30,728 bases of DNA from an uncultured Bacilli bacterium (GTDB lineage Bacteria; Bacillota_I; Bacilli_A; RF39; UBA660): positions 1-30,728 of the forward strand of contig CANRQD010000004.1 of NCBI GenBank assembly GCA_947632685.1. The letters are read 5' to 3'. Shown piece by piece: positions 8,579-17,187 of this stretch. The notes below the pieces were generated by a model. It saw only the letters and a program-made list of their open reading frames with translations. It was not told where the DNA came from and made no database searches. The translations under genes and the position numbers were made by a program. The stretch's first letter is position 1, and each line of letters starts with the position of its first letter.

Positions 8579-9118
8579 TTAATTCAATATATATTCTTTT
8601 ATCTCACAATTATTTGGCAAATATTTTTCAATTTGGCCATCTTTTGGTAATTCATTAAAATAAAAATGAATTGCTCTTGCTACACCACCATATGTTACTA
8701 GAAGTATATTTTTATTTTTATATTTTTCTTTAATTTCATCTATAAAGGAATGAACTCTTTTAAATAATTCAGGAATAGTTTCTAGATTATCTATTTTAAC
8801 TTTAGAATAATAATTCCAATATTAAGTATAATAAAAATTATCAATTTTTGTATTTGTTAAATGTCCATAATTTCTTTCTTCTAATCTTTTATCATATATT
8901 ACATTAATATGATTACTATTTATAAGATCACAGGTATGTCTTGTTCTTAAAAGTGGTGAGCAAATAATCATATCTATATCTAATTTTTTAACTATTTTAG
9001 ATGCTTCTATAGCTTGATTTATTCCATTATCATTTATATCTTCATCTAATAAACTTCCATTGTATATATCTAAAACATTACTAGTTGTTTCACCATGTCT
9101 AATTACATATAACTTCAT
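8579..9118 (-). pseudogene. Histidine phosphatase (phosphoglycerate mutase-like), in-frame stop
   Basis: The first 98 codons encode a histidine phosphatase N-terminus with the catalytic RHGET (8-12) and the expected SPLLRTRHT segment. A TAA at 8822-8824 then interrupts the frame. The same frame continues for 80 codons with clear family features: KNILLVTYGGVARAI, where GG is followed by VAR instead of the usual HG-IR-type catalytic His, and an end in EYILN. The full product would be 179 residues, typical for the family. A single nonsense change is the simplest reading. The N-terminal fragment lacks the second catalytic region and is unlikely to be active. AAGGGG before the ATG is intact, and the start overlaps the YgjV-like gene by 20 bases. 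Confidence 0.85.
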
Positions 9119-9614
9119 TTTTTATATTCCCCTTAATATCCTTTTTTAAAAGTGCCATAATTGCTGTTATTAATAAAATAAAATCTCCTCCTACCATAAA
9201 CCAGCTATGATAATAAACATAATATGAACCATAGAATATACCTGTTGTTATTCCAGATATTCTAACTAATTTCATGTTTGATTGCCATAAACAATATGTT
9301 CTAATAATTGAACCTATAGTTGGCAATAATGAAATCCATCCTGCCCATGAAAAATAACAATTAACTATAATTATTCCTTCAAATAAAAATAAAATTATTA
9401 AATATACTACTTTATTAAATCTATTTTTATTTATAAATATAAATGTCCGTATTAAATTTATTATACTTAAAATTGCACCTGTAAAAGCTGATATTATAAA
9501 ATCATATATTGCTTCAAAAAGACAATTTAATGATTGAACATATAAAGATTTTTTTCTATTCTTAATGCTAATACTAACACATAAAGCTAATAATGCTAAA
9601 ATACTAAATATCAT
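9099..9614 (-). CDS. YgjV-like inner membrane protein
   Basis: A 171-residue membrane protein with five or six hydrophobic segments, matching in layout the YgjV (Imp-YgjV) family of about 160-180 residues: an opening helix, a YDFIISAFTGAILSIINLIRTF-like helix pair, GWISLLPTIGSIIRTY in the middle, and a last helix after WFMVGGDF. The function of the family is not known. AGGAGAAG precedes the ATG at 9614. Its 3' end overlaps the histidine phosphatase start by 20 bases, so the two were translated together. Confidence 0.7.
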   Translation of the reverse strand: MIFSILALLALCVSISIKNRKKSLYVQSLNCLFEAIYDFIISAFTGAILSIINLIRTFIFINKNRFNKVVYLIILFLFEGIIIVNCYFSWAGWISLLPTIGSIIRTYCLWQSNMKLVRISGITTGIFYGSYYVYYHSWFMVGGDFILLITAIMALLKKDIKGNIKNEVICN

Positions 9615-9633
9615 TTTACATCTTCTCCTAAGG

Positions 9634-9861
9634 CTATTTTAAATACTTACTTTTTGTAATAATTTTTTCGTTTGTGTGATCTCTAGTTGGATCCATAATC
9701 TGATTTTCTAAACTACGATAGTGCATTTTATTTTCTTCTAATAATTTATCAATTAATTCAGCAGAATATCGCCAGTTATCTTTTTTATCTAATTTTCTAT
9801 CAGTTGTTTTTTTATAAAAACTATGTGACAATTTATTTTTTTTATTATTTAAATTTATCAT
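9634..9861 (-). CDS. Small hydrophilic protein, unknown
   Basis: A 75-residue, strongly charged protein rich in Lys and Asn with no membrane segment. A central helix-prone stretch (about 31-56) contains WRYSAELIDKLLEE. GAAGGTT before the ATG at 9861 and the tight placement 19 bases before the YgjV-like gene argue that it is real. I do not recognise it. Confidence 0.55.
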   Translation of the reverse strand: MINLNNKKNKLSHSFYKKTTDRKLDKKDNWRYSAELIDKLLEENKMHYRSLENQIMDPTRDHTNEKIITKSKYLK

Positions 9862-9902
9862 AATTTAACCTTCTTTCATAATAATTATAAATAGCATCTT
9901 AG

Positions 9903-11096
9903 CTAATTTTTTCTTTTTAGTAAACAAACACATTCAACGTGATAAGTATTTGGAAACATATCATATGGTTTTATATAATTAATATTATAATTATCTTTTA
10001 ATAACTCTATATCTCTTACTAAGGTAATTGGATTACATGATATATATATAATATTTTTAACTTTTAATTTATTAATTACTTCTATTACATTTTTATGTAA
10101 TCCATTTCTTGGTGGATCTACTATAACTGTATCTATATCTTTATAAGTATCATTTATTTTAGCTTCTACTTTTCCTAATATAAAAGAAATATTATCTATA
10201 TTATTTATTTTTCTATTGTATTTAGCATCATCTACAGCATCACTTACTACCTCTATACCAATTACTTTATCTACTAATAAAGAAATATAAATACCAATTG
10301 TTCCTGTACCACAATATAAGTCTAATACATTTTTTGAATTTAATTTTTTGATAGTTTTTCCTATATCATTATATATTTTTTCTGTAATATAGGGATTAAC
10401 TTGAAAAAATGAATTTTTACTAATCTTATATTTCATATTACCTATTTTAGATATAATATAATCTTTTTTTGTTATTTTCTTATCATTAATAATTAATACA
10501 TCTACTACTTTTAATAATTCACTATAATCATTAATCCTACCTTCTAATATTAACATTACCTCATTAGTAATATTTCCTAATTTTATGGTAGCTTTATTTA
10601 AATTAGTTTCCCTTTTTACAACCTCTTTTAATACCTTAATTACATCATTTATTTTGTTATGGACTAATAAACATTTATCTATTTCTATTAAATCATTACT
10701 GCTTTTTTTATATAAACCAATTTTATCTTTTTTTATATGTAATACTATTTTATATCTATAATTATAAAAGGTATTATACTCAATTTTCTTATATTCATCT
10801 ACATAAAAATTTCTAAATAATTCTTTAATTTTATTTTCTTTAAACTCTTCTTGAGATAAATCTTTTATATGTGAAATATTACAACCTCCACAAATATCAT
10901 AATATCTACATTTAGGAGTTACTCTAATATCAGATTTATTATTATATTTTGTTACTACTGCTTCATTATATTTTTTATTTTCTTTAATTATTTTTATTTC
11001 AATATCTTCATCTTTTAAAGCATTTTCAACAAATATAACTTTATTATTAAATTTTAATATTCCTCTACCATAATAATCTAATTTATCTATTTTCAT
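9903..11096 (-). CDS. 23S rRNA (uracil-5-)-methyltransferase, RlmD/RlmCD type
   Basis: SAM-dependent enzyme making 5-methyluridine in 23S rRNA (TrmA/RlmD family), 397 residues. An N-terminal TRAM-like domain covers about 1-55. The Fe-S cluster motif C-x5-C-G-G-C is at 63-72, with a further Cys near 137 in IDKCLLV. The methyltransferase core holds VLDLYCGTGTIG (SAM loop), DPPRNGL, and the catalytic Cys in YISCNP. In low-GC Firmicutes one such enzyme (RlmCD) often methylates both U747 and U1939; which applies here is not clear, so no symbol is given. It has its own extended -10 promoter, which overlaps the sigma-G site of the divergent ger operon. Confidence 0.9.
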   Translation of the reverse strand: MKIDKLDYYGRGILKFNNKVIFVENALKDEDIEIKIIKENKKYNEAVVTKYNNKSDIRVTPKCRYYDICGGCNISHIKDLSQEEFKENKIKELFRNFYVDEYKKIEYNTFYNYRYKIVLHIKKDKIGLYKKSSNDLIEIDKCLLVHNKINDVIKVLKEVVKRETNLNKATIKLGNITNEVMLILEGRINDYSELLKVVDVLIINDKKITKKDYIISKIGNMKYKISKNSFFQVNPYITEKIYNDIGKTIKKLNSKNVLDLYCGTGTIGIYISLLVDKVIGIEVVSDAVDDAKYNRKINNIDNISFILGKVEAKINDTYKDIDTVIVDPPRNGLHKNVIEVINKLKVKNIIYISCNPITLVRDIELLKDNYNINYIKPYDMFPNTYHVECVCLLKRKN

Positions 11097-11116
11097 AATA
11101 CAATTTCCTCTTCTTA

Positions 11117-11125
11117 ATTATAGCA
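11117..11125 (-). promoter_or_regulatory. Extended -10 promoter of the rRNA methyltransferase
   Basis: The minus strand reads TGCTATAAT: a perfect -10 (11117-11122) with an upstream TG. The -35 region is poor. It lies 21 bases from the start codon and abuts the -35 of the divergent sigma-G-like site. Confidence 0.5.
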
Positions 11126-11151
11126 TACAATATATTTTTTTTACCATACTA
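11123..11151 (+). promoter_or_regulatory. Sigma-G-like promoter of the ger operon
   Basis: GCATA (11123-11127), a 17-base spacer and CATACTA (11145-11151) match the Bacillus sigma-G consensus (GYATA, 17-18, CATNMTA) almost perfectly, 16 bases before the gerA start. This fits forespore expression of a germinant receptor. Confidence 0.7.
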
Positions 11152-11166
11152 ATTATAGGTGATTAT

Positions 11167-12576
11167 ATGGATAAAATTGTTAATAAGATTAAAAAAACAA
11201 TTGGTTATAGTAAAGATTATATTTTTAAAGAAATTAATATTGATAAAGAAAAAGTTTATTTTATGTTTAGTGAAGTATTATGTAGTGGTAGTGATATAAA
11301 CGATTTTATCTTAAAAAAGTTTTCTCATATTAAGAAAAAGGATTTAAAAAATATTATTAATATATTACCTGATAATAATATTAAAAATATTAAAGAAGAT
11401 GAAATTGTAGCATATATGAATAAAGGTTTTATAGTATGTTTAGTTAGTAATAATATTTTAGCAATTGAAGTAAAAAGAACGCTTGAACGTGGTATTACTA
11501 CAATAGAGAGTGAATTATCAATAAGTGGTCCTAAAGATTCTTTTTCAGAAAATTTTAATACTAATTTAGGACTTATTAGAAGAAGAATTAAATCTAGTAA
11601 TTTATGGTGGGATGAAATAACTATTGGTAAAAGTAGTGAAACTAAAGTTGGTATTTTATATATGAATGATATTGTTGAGGAAGATTTAGTAAATAAAGTT
11701 AAAGATAAATTATCTAATATTTCAATAGATGCCATTATAGATTCATCTTATTTAAAAGATATTTTAGAAGATAATAATGATAGTTTTTTCCCTACTATTA
11801 TGTCTACAGAAAGACCTGATAAAGTTTCTATGGCTTTATTAGAAGGAAAGATTGCTATACTTATTGATATGTCCTCATATGCACTTATATTACCTAATTT
11901 TTTTATAGATTTTTTTCATACTGTTGATGATTACTATCAAAAATCTATTAATACAACTTTCGTTAGAATAATACGTTTATTTGCATTTTTTATTGCTATA
12001 TTTTTACCTGCTGCATATATTGCAGTTACTACTTATAATCAAGATGCTATACCTATGTCATTATTACTCTTATTAAAAGCCCAAAGAGCTTTTGTTCCTT
12101 TTCCTGCAGTAGTTGAAGCTTTATTTATGATAATATCATTTGAAATACTTAGAGAAAGTGATCTTAGAATGTCATCAACAACTGGTAGTGCAATATCAAT
12201 TCTTGGTGGTCTAATTTTAGGTGATGCAGCAGTATCAGCTGGAATAATGTCCCCTATTATGATAATTATTATTGCTTTATCATCAATTGCAGGATTTGTA
12301 TTTACATCAATAGAACTAGTTAATGCTATTAGAATGTATAGAATAATATTTTTAATACTTTCATGTATTTTAGGTTTATATGGAATATATTTAGGAGCTG
12401 TATATCTTCTTTATAAATTAATTACTTTAACATCATTAGATAAACCTTATCTAGCACCTTTTTCTCCTTTTATTAAAAGTGAAATGCGTGACTCAATTTA
12501 TAAAGAATCTAATAATTCTAATAAATATAGAAATCCTATATTAACTAAAAATAAATATAGAGGTAGATATAAATGA
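11167..12576 (+). CDS. Spore germinant receptor subunit A (GerAA family)
   Basis: A-subunit of a GerA-type germinant receptor, a ligand-gated channel of the spore inner membrane. It has the soluble N-terminal domain (about 1-255, with RRIKSSNLWWDE and STERPDKV, both family landmarks) followed by a C-terminal membrane region of about five helices, including RAFVPFPAVVEAL and GSAISILGGLILGDAAV, both highly conserved. At 469 residues it is nearly full size. AGGTGATT lies before the ATG. It overlaps the next gene by 4 bases (ATGA). The paralogue and germinant cannot be named from sequence, so no symbol is given. Confidence 0.93.
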   Translation: MDKIVNKIKKTIGYSKDYIFKEINIDKEKVYFMFSEVLCSGSDINDFILKKFSHIKKKDLKNIINILPDNNIKNIKEDEIVAYMNKGFIVCLVSNNILAIEVKRTLERGITTIESELSISGPKDSFSENFNTNLGLIRRRIKSSNLWWDEITIGKSSETKVGILYMNDIVEEDLVNKVKDKLSNISIDAIIDSSYLKDILEDNNDSFFPTIMSTERPDKVSMALLEGKIAILIDMSSYALILPNFFIDFFHTVDDYYQKSINTTFVRIIRLFAFFIAIFLPAAYIAVTTYNQDAIPMSLLLLLKAQRAFVPFPAVVEALFMIISFEILRESDLRMSSTTGSAISILGGLILGDAAVSAGIMSPIMIIIIALSSIAGFVFTSIELVNAIRMYRIIFLILSCILGLYGIYLGAVYLLYKLITLTSLDKPYLAPFSPFIKSEMRDSIYKESNNSNKYRNPILTKNKYRGRYK

Positions 12577-13139
12577 AAAAATTAATATATATAGTCATAT
12601 TTTTATGTTTAATATTTGGAACTAATAATTATCAAGAATTAAATAGTATTTCTATTATTACCAATATTGGCATAACTAAAAATAAAGATAATTATAATAT
12701 GATTTATCAAGAAATAATACCTACAAGAGAAGATGATAGTATAAAAAACAAATATAAATATTATTCCACTGTTGGAAATAGTTTAGAAGAATGTATGAAA
12801 AAACTAGATGAAAAAATAACTAAAAAAATATACCTAGAGCATTTAGAAAATATAATTATAAATACTGATGATAATAAACTTATACTTGATTTTAATCATA
12901 TATTTGATAATGAATTTGATAATTTTAATGTTTATATTACTTATAATAAAGTAAAAGATGTAATTAAATATAGTAATAATTATAAATATATTAATAATTT
13001 AGTAGATAATAAAATTACATATAAAAAAATAAAAATAAATAAATATGAAAATAGAAAATCTATGTTACCTGTTATTGGTATAAAAAATAAAAATTTAGTA
13101 TTCATAAAATATAAGAATCTAGGTGATATAAATGATTAA
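12573..13139 (+). CDS. Truncated GerAC-like subunit without lipobox
   Basis: Position in the operon and the start of the mature part (YQELNSISIITNIGI, compare family WDxREINDLAIVxGIGID) identify a C-subunit of a GerA receptor. Typical GerAC proteins are lipoproteins of about 370 residues; this one has 188. After a hydrophobic N-terminus (1-17) the usual lipobox GC is replaced by G-T-N-N, so it should not be lipidated and may stay anchored by its N-terminal helix. Only the first domain is present (about 18-180); domains 2 and 3 are missing. The frame is open and coupled to both neighbours, so this looks like a compact form, not a recent break. Confidence 0.75.
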   Translation: MKKLIYIVIFLCLIFGTNNYQELNSISIITNIGITKNKDNYNMIYQEIIPTREDDSIKNKYKYYSTVGNSLEECMKKLDEKITKKIYLEHLENIIINTDDNKLILDFNHIFDNEFDNFNVYITYNKVKDVIKYSNNYKYINNLVDNKITYKKIKINKYENRKSMLPVIGIKNKNLVFIKYKNLGDIND

Positions 13140-13902
13140 AAGAGATATTTCTATGGTAGCATTAATATTTTTCTTAACCAGAACATTCTTTAGTTTATAT
13201 AATTATACTAATATTTATAGTTATATTATTATGTTTTTATCTATATTAGTCGCTATAATTATAATAAAAAAATTAAATGTAAATTTATTAAATAATAAAA
13301 TTTCAAAAATAATATATTTATTAATAATATTTTTTATATTTATAATAATTCTAAATAATACAATTATATTTATAAATATGAATTATTTCAAATATAATAA
13401 TTACTTTGTAGTACTTTTATCCTTATTGTTATTAACTTATATTTTAGGTAAAAATGATATAAAAACTATTGGATCTATTAGTGAAATATTTATGATTATA
13501 TTTTTTATTATTTCTATTATTATCTATATAGGTCTTATTTCCTTAATTGATATAAGAAACTATACTACTTATATTAATATAAGTAAATTTTCTATTAATA
13601 TTATTCCTGCTTTAATTATATTTATTTTGTATTATATAAGACACAATAATATTATATTTGGATATATAATAGGCTCTATTTCATCTTTTATAGATAATTT
13701 TTTATTAATTGGCTGTTTAGGTACAAAACTAATTTTAACATATAAATTTCCTGGTATATCAATATTAAAAACACTTAATTTTTTTAATTTTATTAATAAT
13801 ATTGATAAGTTATTTTCATTTATATATCTATTTGAGTATACAATAACTTTAGCTTTAATATTTTTTATAGCAAAAGATACAATAAAAAGACTAAAAAATT
13901 AG
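13132..13902 (+). CDS. Short GerAB-like permease subunit
   Basis: A 256-residue, almost wholly hydrophobic protein with about eight membrane helices. Family GerAB proteins (APC superfamily, germinant-binding subunit) have about 365 residues and ten helices. The best match is the C-terminal part, where KFPGISILKTLNF and the IDKLFSFIYLFEY stretch correspond to the conserved YP-(x)n-R(L/I)D-x-(L/F)-F region. The start overlaps the C-subunit by 8 bases with AGGTGAT before it. Identification rests on operon position plus that match. Confidence 0.7.
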   Translation: MIKRDISMVALIFFLTRTFFSLYNYTNIYSYIIMFLSILVAIIIIKKLNVNLLNNKISKIIYLLIIFFIFIIILNNTIIFINMNYFKYNNYFVVLLSLLLLTYILGKNDIKTIGSISEIFMIIFFIISIIIYIGLISLIDIRNYTTYINISKFSINIIPALIIFILYYIRHNNIIFGYIIGSISSFIDNFLLIGCLGTKLILTYKFPGISILKTLNFFNFINNIDKLFSFIYLFEYTITLALIFFIAKDTIKRLKN

Positions 13903-14480
13903 CCTTCTATTATTTGACAATTATAACCTAGTGATTCATAATTTTCTTTTTGTAATTCTATTGATTGAAAATATTTTTCTATCTCTTCATTATCTTTATT
14001 TGCTTCATAAATTTTATTATTAATAACAATATTAGTTATATTATCATTAGTTTCAACATTAATATCTTTTAATGCTATTAATTTTTGATATTCTTCTTCA
14101 AATGACGAATTTAAATTATTATCAGGTACTTGAGAATTATTATCTTGAACATTATCAGTTTGAGTATTATCAGTTTGAGCATTTGATTGAGTATTATTCT
14201 GATTATTATCTTGAATATTATTTTGAACATTATTTATTACTGTAAACTTAATAGTATTAGTAACTATTTTATTATTAATATATTTACTTATACTACTGCC
14301 CTTATGATTATTATCAGAGAAATTTTTATCACATTTCAATAATTGTATAGTATTTGTTTGTGTTCCAATTTTTATCTCTTCTTTAGGTATATATTTTCTA
14401 AATATTGGAGGTACAACTATTAATAACAATAATAGAAACATACAGAAAATAACTAATATTAATGGTTTTTCTTTTTTCAT
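13899..14480 (-). CDS. Membrane-anchored Asn/Gln-rich protein
   Basis: A 193-residue protein with one N-terminal membrane helix (about 6-27) and an extracytoplasmic part. Residues about 84-125 are a low-complexity linker dominated by Asn, Gln, Asp and Thr (repeats such as NNIQDNNQNN and TDNTQTDN). An acidic C-terminal domain (about 128-193) follows. AGGTGAA precedes the ATG at 14480. It ends within the ger operon stop (4-base overlap, convergent). No family recognised. Confidence 0.65.
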   Translation of the reverse strand: MKKEKPLILVIFCMFLLLLLIVVPPIFRKYIPKEEIKIGTQTNTIQLLKCDKNFSDNNHKGSSISKYINNKIVTNTIKFTVINNVQNNIQDNNQNNTQSNAQTDNTQTDNVQDNNSQVPDNNLNSSFEEEYQKLIALKDINVETNDNITNIVINNKIYEANKDNEEIEKYFQSIELQKENYESLGYNCQIIEG

Positions 14481-14490
14481 ATTTATTCAC

Positions 14491-14958
14491 CTATATACAT
14501 TCAATATCATCATCATCGTTTTTATCATTTAAAATAACTTTATGGGGAACACTTTTTTTATTATGTGCTTTATGTATACTTTCATTATTTTCATTAATTA
14601 TTAACTTAACTAATTTAGGTATAAGATATATTAAAAATAAAATAGGTATTAATGGACATAAAAATATGACTATATATATAATATTATTATCTTCTGATAT
14701 TTGACTATTTTTTATCATATTAAAGAAATCAACAGAAAAACTAACTGAAATAGCCAATAAAATTATTGTAATAACTATTGAAATTAATGTAGAGTGAAAA
14801 ATAATTTTATTATCAATATCTTTAATCTTCTTTTTTCTTGCACGCTTAGCGTATATATCTATTATTATTTTTACGATTACAACAATTATTAATATTGGTA
14901 AAAATATTTTTAATAATAAATCTAATAATATATCATTTGAATATACCAATTTTCTCAT
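14491..14958 (-). CDS. Membrane protein of unknown function
   Basis: A 155-residue protein with three hydrophobic segments (about 12-32, 51-74 and 90-114), a basic cytoplasmic loop after the first (KRARKKKIKD), and an acidic tail ending in DDDDIECI. The ATG at 14958 is preferred over a TTG two codons upstream because GGGTGA lies at the right distance. It lies 10 bases before the Asn/Gln-rich protein gene. Not recognised. Confidence 0.65.
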   Translation of the reverse strand: MRKLVYSNDILLDLLLKIFLPILIIVVIVKIIIDIYAKRARKKKIKDIDNKIIFHSTLISIVITIILLAISVSFSVDFFNMIKNSQISEDNNIIYIVIFLCPLIPILFLIYLIPKLVKLIINENNESIHKAHNKKSVPHKVILNDKNDDDDIECI

Positions 14959-14997
14959 AGCCAATCACCCTATTCTAACTATATCATAATTTAGTAT

Positions 14998-15390
14998 TTA
15001 TTTCAATTTATTTTTAACGTATACAAAGATATCACTACTTAAAATTATTATTCCTAATATAATTAGTCCTATACCATAATTAGAAATTTTACCATTAGTA
15101 CATTCTTCTAAATTATTTTTATTACAATATATTTTTACTTTATTACCCATTTTTATATTTTTATCTTCTGTAGCTAGTGCAGTTTTATATATTTTATTGT
15201 TTATACTATACCTTAAATATACTGTCTTTACACCATTTGTATTTGATAACTGATATATTTTTGCATCTACAATAATTGAATTTTTATTAAAATTTATCTT
15301 ATCTATATGATAATTTAAACCAGAAATTACTAAAACTAATCCGACTATTAATATTATTATATAGTGCAAATTATTAATAATTTTTTTCAT
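14998..15390 (-). CDS. DUF3592-like two-helix membrane protein
   Basis: A 130-residue protein with a helix near each end (about 9-26 and 104-124) and a beta-rich loop between them that contains a Y-x-V-x-L-x-Y-type segment (TVYLRYSINNK). That layout resembles DUF3592 proteins, whose function is unknown. AAGGAG precedes the ATG. A terminator of the upstream lipoprotein gene separates it from that gene. Confidence 0.6.
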   Translation of the reverse strand: MKKIINNLHYIIILIVGLVLVISGLNYHIDKINFNKNSIIVDAKIYQLSNTNGVKTVYLRYSINNKIYKTALATEDKNIKMGNKVKIYCNKNNLEECTNGKISNYGIGLIILGIIILSSDIFVYVKNKLK

Positions 15391-15412
15391 TATTATTTCT
15401 CCTTATTAATTT

Positions 15413-15435
15413 AAAAAAAAGTGTATTTTATACAC
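15413..15435 (-). terminator. Terminator after lipoprotein gene
   Basis: Minus strand: GTGTAT, short AAA loop, ATACAC followed by eight T. It lies 3 bases beyond the lipoprotein stop. Confidence 0.85.
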
Positions 15436-15437
15436 CA

Positions 15438-15968
15438 TTAATCTTCACATTTTGTTCCATATTTTTCAGCAAATTCTTTCCAATCTGATAATTTAATTTT
15501 ACCATTTGTAATAGTAAGATAATCTTCGATATTTTCTATTTTTAAAAGCTCCTCCATATTAATTTTACTATAATTAATATAGGTAATACTTGTAACATTA
15601 TCTCCTGTTTGTTTTATAACATTATCATAATAGTCTAAATTCTCATAAGATGAATATAATTTTTTATATGCATCAGCATATTCTTTAATAACATTTTTAT
15701 CAGCGCTAGTAACAGATTCATTACGAGTTAAAATTGATAAATAACCATCTTTATCATAATAGACTTTCATTTTAATATCTATATCAACACCATCTGATGT
15801 ATCTGTATCTGTACTACAATTAATTGATTTTAAACCAGTTGTTTTATACTTACTAGTATCTATCCCATCAACGAAATCAAAATCTTCATTTTTATTATTA
15901 CTACATCCAGTTATAGATATTAATATAAAAAGAATAATTAGTACACTTAATAATTTATTATTTTTCAT
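15438..15968 (-). CDS. Putative lipoprotein
   Basis: A 176-residue secreted lipoprotein: basic start, hydrophobic stretch (LLSVLIILFILIS) and a lipobox ending ITGC, so lipidation is expected at that Cys (about residue 22). The mature part is acidic and mixed alpha/beta with no recognised domain. A GTG at 15980 would add four codons; the ATG at 15968 with GAGAAAG before it is about equally good. The start lies inside the DUF1003 gene (11-base overlap), so the two are coupled. Confidence 0.75.
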   Translation of the reverse strand: MKNNKLLSVLIILFILISITGCSNNKNEDFDFVDGIDTSKYKTTGLKSINCSTDTDTSDGVDIDIKMKVYYDKDGYLSILTRNESVTSADKNVIKEYADAYKKLYSSYENLDYYDNVIKQTGDNVTSITYINYSKINMEELLKIENIEDYLTITNGKIKLSDWKEFAEKYGTKCED

Positions 15969-16479
15969 TTTCTTTCTCACTTTCTAATAATCTTAATATC
16001 CTTTTTTGATTTTTAGATATTTTATCTAAGTCATCATGAAGGGACTCTAATATTAATTCACTTTTTAAATCAGTTCTATAATCATTTTGATTTCTTAAAC
16101 TATCTTTTTCAGCTTGTCTATTTTGACTCATCATTATAATTGGTGCTTGAAGAGCTGCTATACATGACAAAACTAGATTAAGTAAAATAAATGGATATGG
16201 ATCTATTTGATCTTTATCAGCTAAAATAACTGTATTTAATATAATCCAACCTAATAAAAAGATTATAAACATTAATATAAAGCCCCAACTACCCGCTATT
16301 GCGCTTATTTTATCTGCAACTCTATCTCCAAAAGTCATTTTTTGTTCTTCTTGCTTATCTACATCTATTGCTATAGGTTGATCTATTAATAAATCTAGTA
16401 ATTCTTCTTCATCTTGCTCTAACAAATCTACATTTAATAACATTTTAACTATTTCTTTTTTAGTCTTTCTTTTATCCAT
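15958..16479 (-). CDS. DUF1003 membrane protein
   Basis: A 173-residue protein with the DUF1003 hallmarks in order: FGDRVADKI, the GSWGF turn, a first helix (about 65-86), DPYPFILLNLVLSC, a second helix over ALQAPIIMMSQNRQ, then NDYRTDLKSE and a C-terminal coiled-coil-like tail. An N-terminal acidic segment (about 1-46) precedes it. The family is widespread and its function is unknown. AGGAGG lies before the ATG at 16479. It is flanked on both sides within 2 bases or by overlap, so an operon with the lipoprotein is likely. Confidence 0.88.
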   Translation of the reverse strand: MDKRKTKKEIVKMLLNVDLLEQDEEELLDLLIDQPIAIDVDKQEEQKMTFGDRVADKISAIAGSWGFILMFIIFLLGWIILNTVILADKDQIDPYPFILLNLVLSCIAALQAPIIMMSQNRQAEKDSLRNQNDYRTDLKSELILESLHDDLDKISKNQKRILRLLESEKENEK

Positions 16480-16480
16480 T

Positions 16481-17107
16481 TTATCCTCCTATATAATTAT
16501 TGATTTCATTATATATACGATTATTTAATATTGTTCTATTACCATTAAAAAAATCATTAAGATATATTTCACTATATTTAGAATTTTTTATTATTCTATT
16601 TTCATTTTCACTATCCTGATTTATAACAATTAAACTTTGTTTTAAACTTTTATCATCTAAAGGAATTGTTGGTTCTAATAATATAGATTTATTTACTTTA
16701 AAATCAGAAGTTTCTATTGATTTATTTATAATATATTTTTCCATATCACTACCTTCATTATCAGACATTATAATAATATTTTCTGATTTAATTACAGTAT
16801 CATTTGTATTATCATATATATATTTTATGGTATCATAATATTTTTTCTTATTATCATCATAATTTAATACCATAACTAAATTATTAGTATTTATAGCTAA
16901 ATCACTATATAAATTTGTAACCTCATCACTTCTAGGAATATATATTATAAGATTTTTTGGTTTTATATTTTTATCTGGGTAATATACTTCTATTGGTAAA
17001 ACATTATTATCTATTACTATTTTATAATTTGAAATATTCTTTCTAGATATTGATGGATTTATAATATCATCTAAGTTTCTATATAATTTATATTTATAGT
17101 CATTCAT
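16481..17107 (-). CDS. Degenerate alpha/beta-hydrolase-like protein
   Basis: A 208-residue protein with the strand order of an alpha/beta hydrolase: PIEVYYPD, LIIYIPRSDE (where HGGG-type motifs would be), LVMVLNYDD, then IIIMSDNEGSDM where the nucleophile elbow GxSxG belongs. The Ser is replaced in that elbow, and no catalytic His is evident near the end, so it is probably not an active esterase. The assignment rests on pattern only. GGTGATAATT precedes the ATG at 17107. The gene ends 1 base before the DUF1003 start. Confidence 0.45.
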   Translation of the reverse strand: MNDYKYKLYRNLDDIINPSISRKNISNYKIVIDNNVLPIEVYYPDKNIKPKNLIIYIPRSDEVTNLYSDLAINTNNLVMVLNYDDNKKKYYDTIKYIYDNTNDTVIKSENIIIMSDNEGSDMEKYIINKSIETSDFKVNKSILLEPTIPLDDKSLKQSLIVINQDSENENRIIKNSKYSEIYLNDFFNGNRTILNNRIYNEINNYIGG

Positions 17108-17134
17108 ATAATTATCACCATTTTAATTTTAACA

Positions 17135-17165
17135 TAAAAAAAGAAGGTTATTTACAATCTTTCTT
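17135..17165 (-). terminator. Terminator after iPGM-like gene
   Basis: Minus strand: AAGAAAG pairs with CCTTCTT (one A-C mismatch) across an 11-base loop, followed by T7. It lies just beyond the stop at 17188. Moderate because of the loop and mismatch. Confidence 0.5.
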
Positions 17166-17187
17166 TTACTTTACAGATATTTTTACA

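Noticed and set aside
11325..11735. A 136-codon minus-strand open frame
   Set aside because: Shadow of the GerAA gene, which shows clear family motifs.
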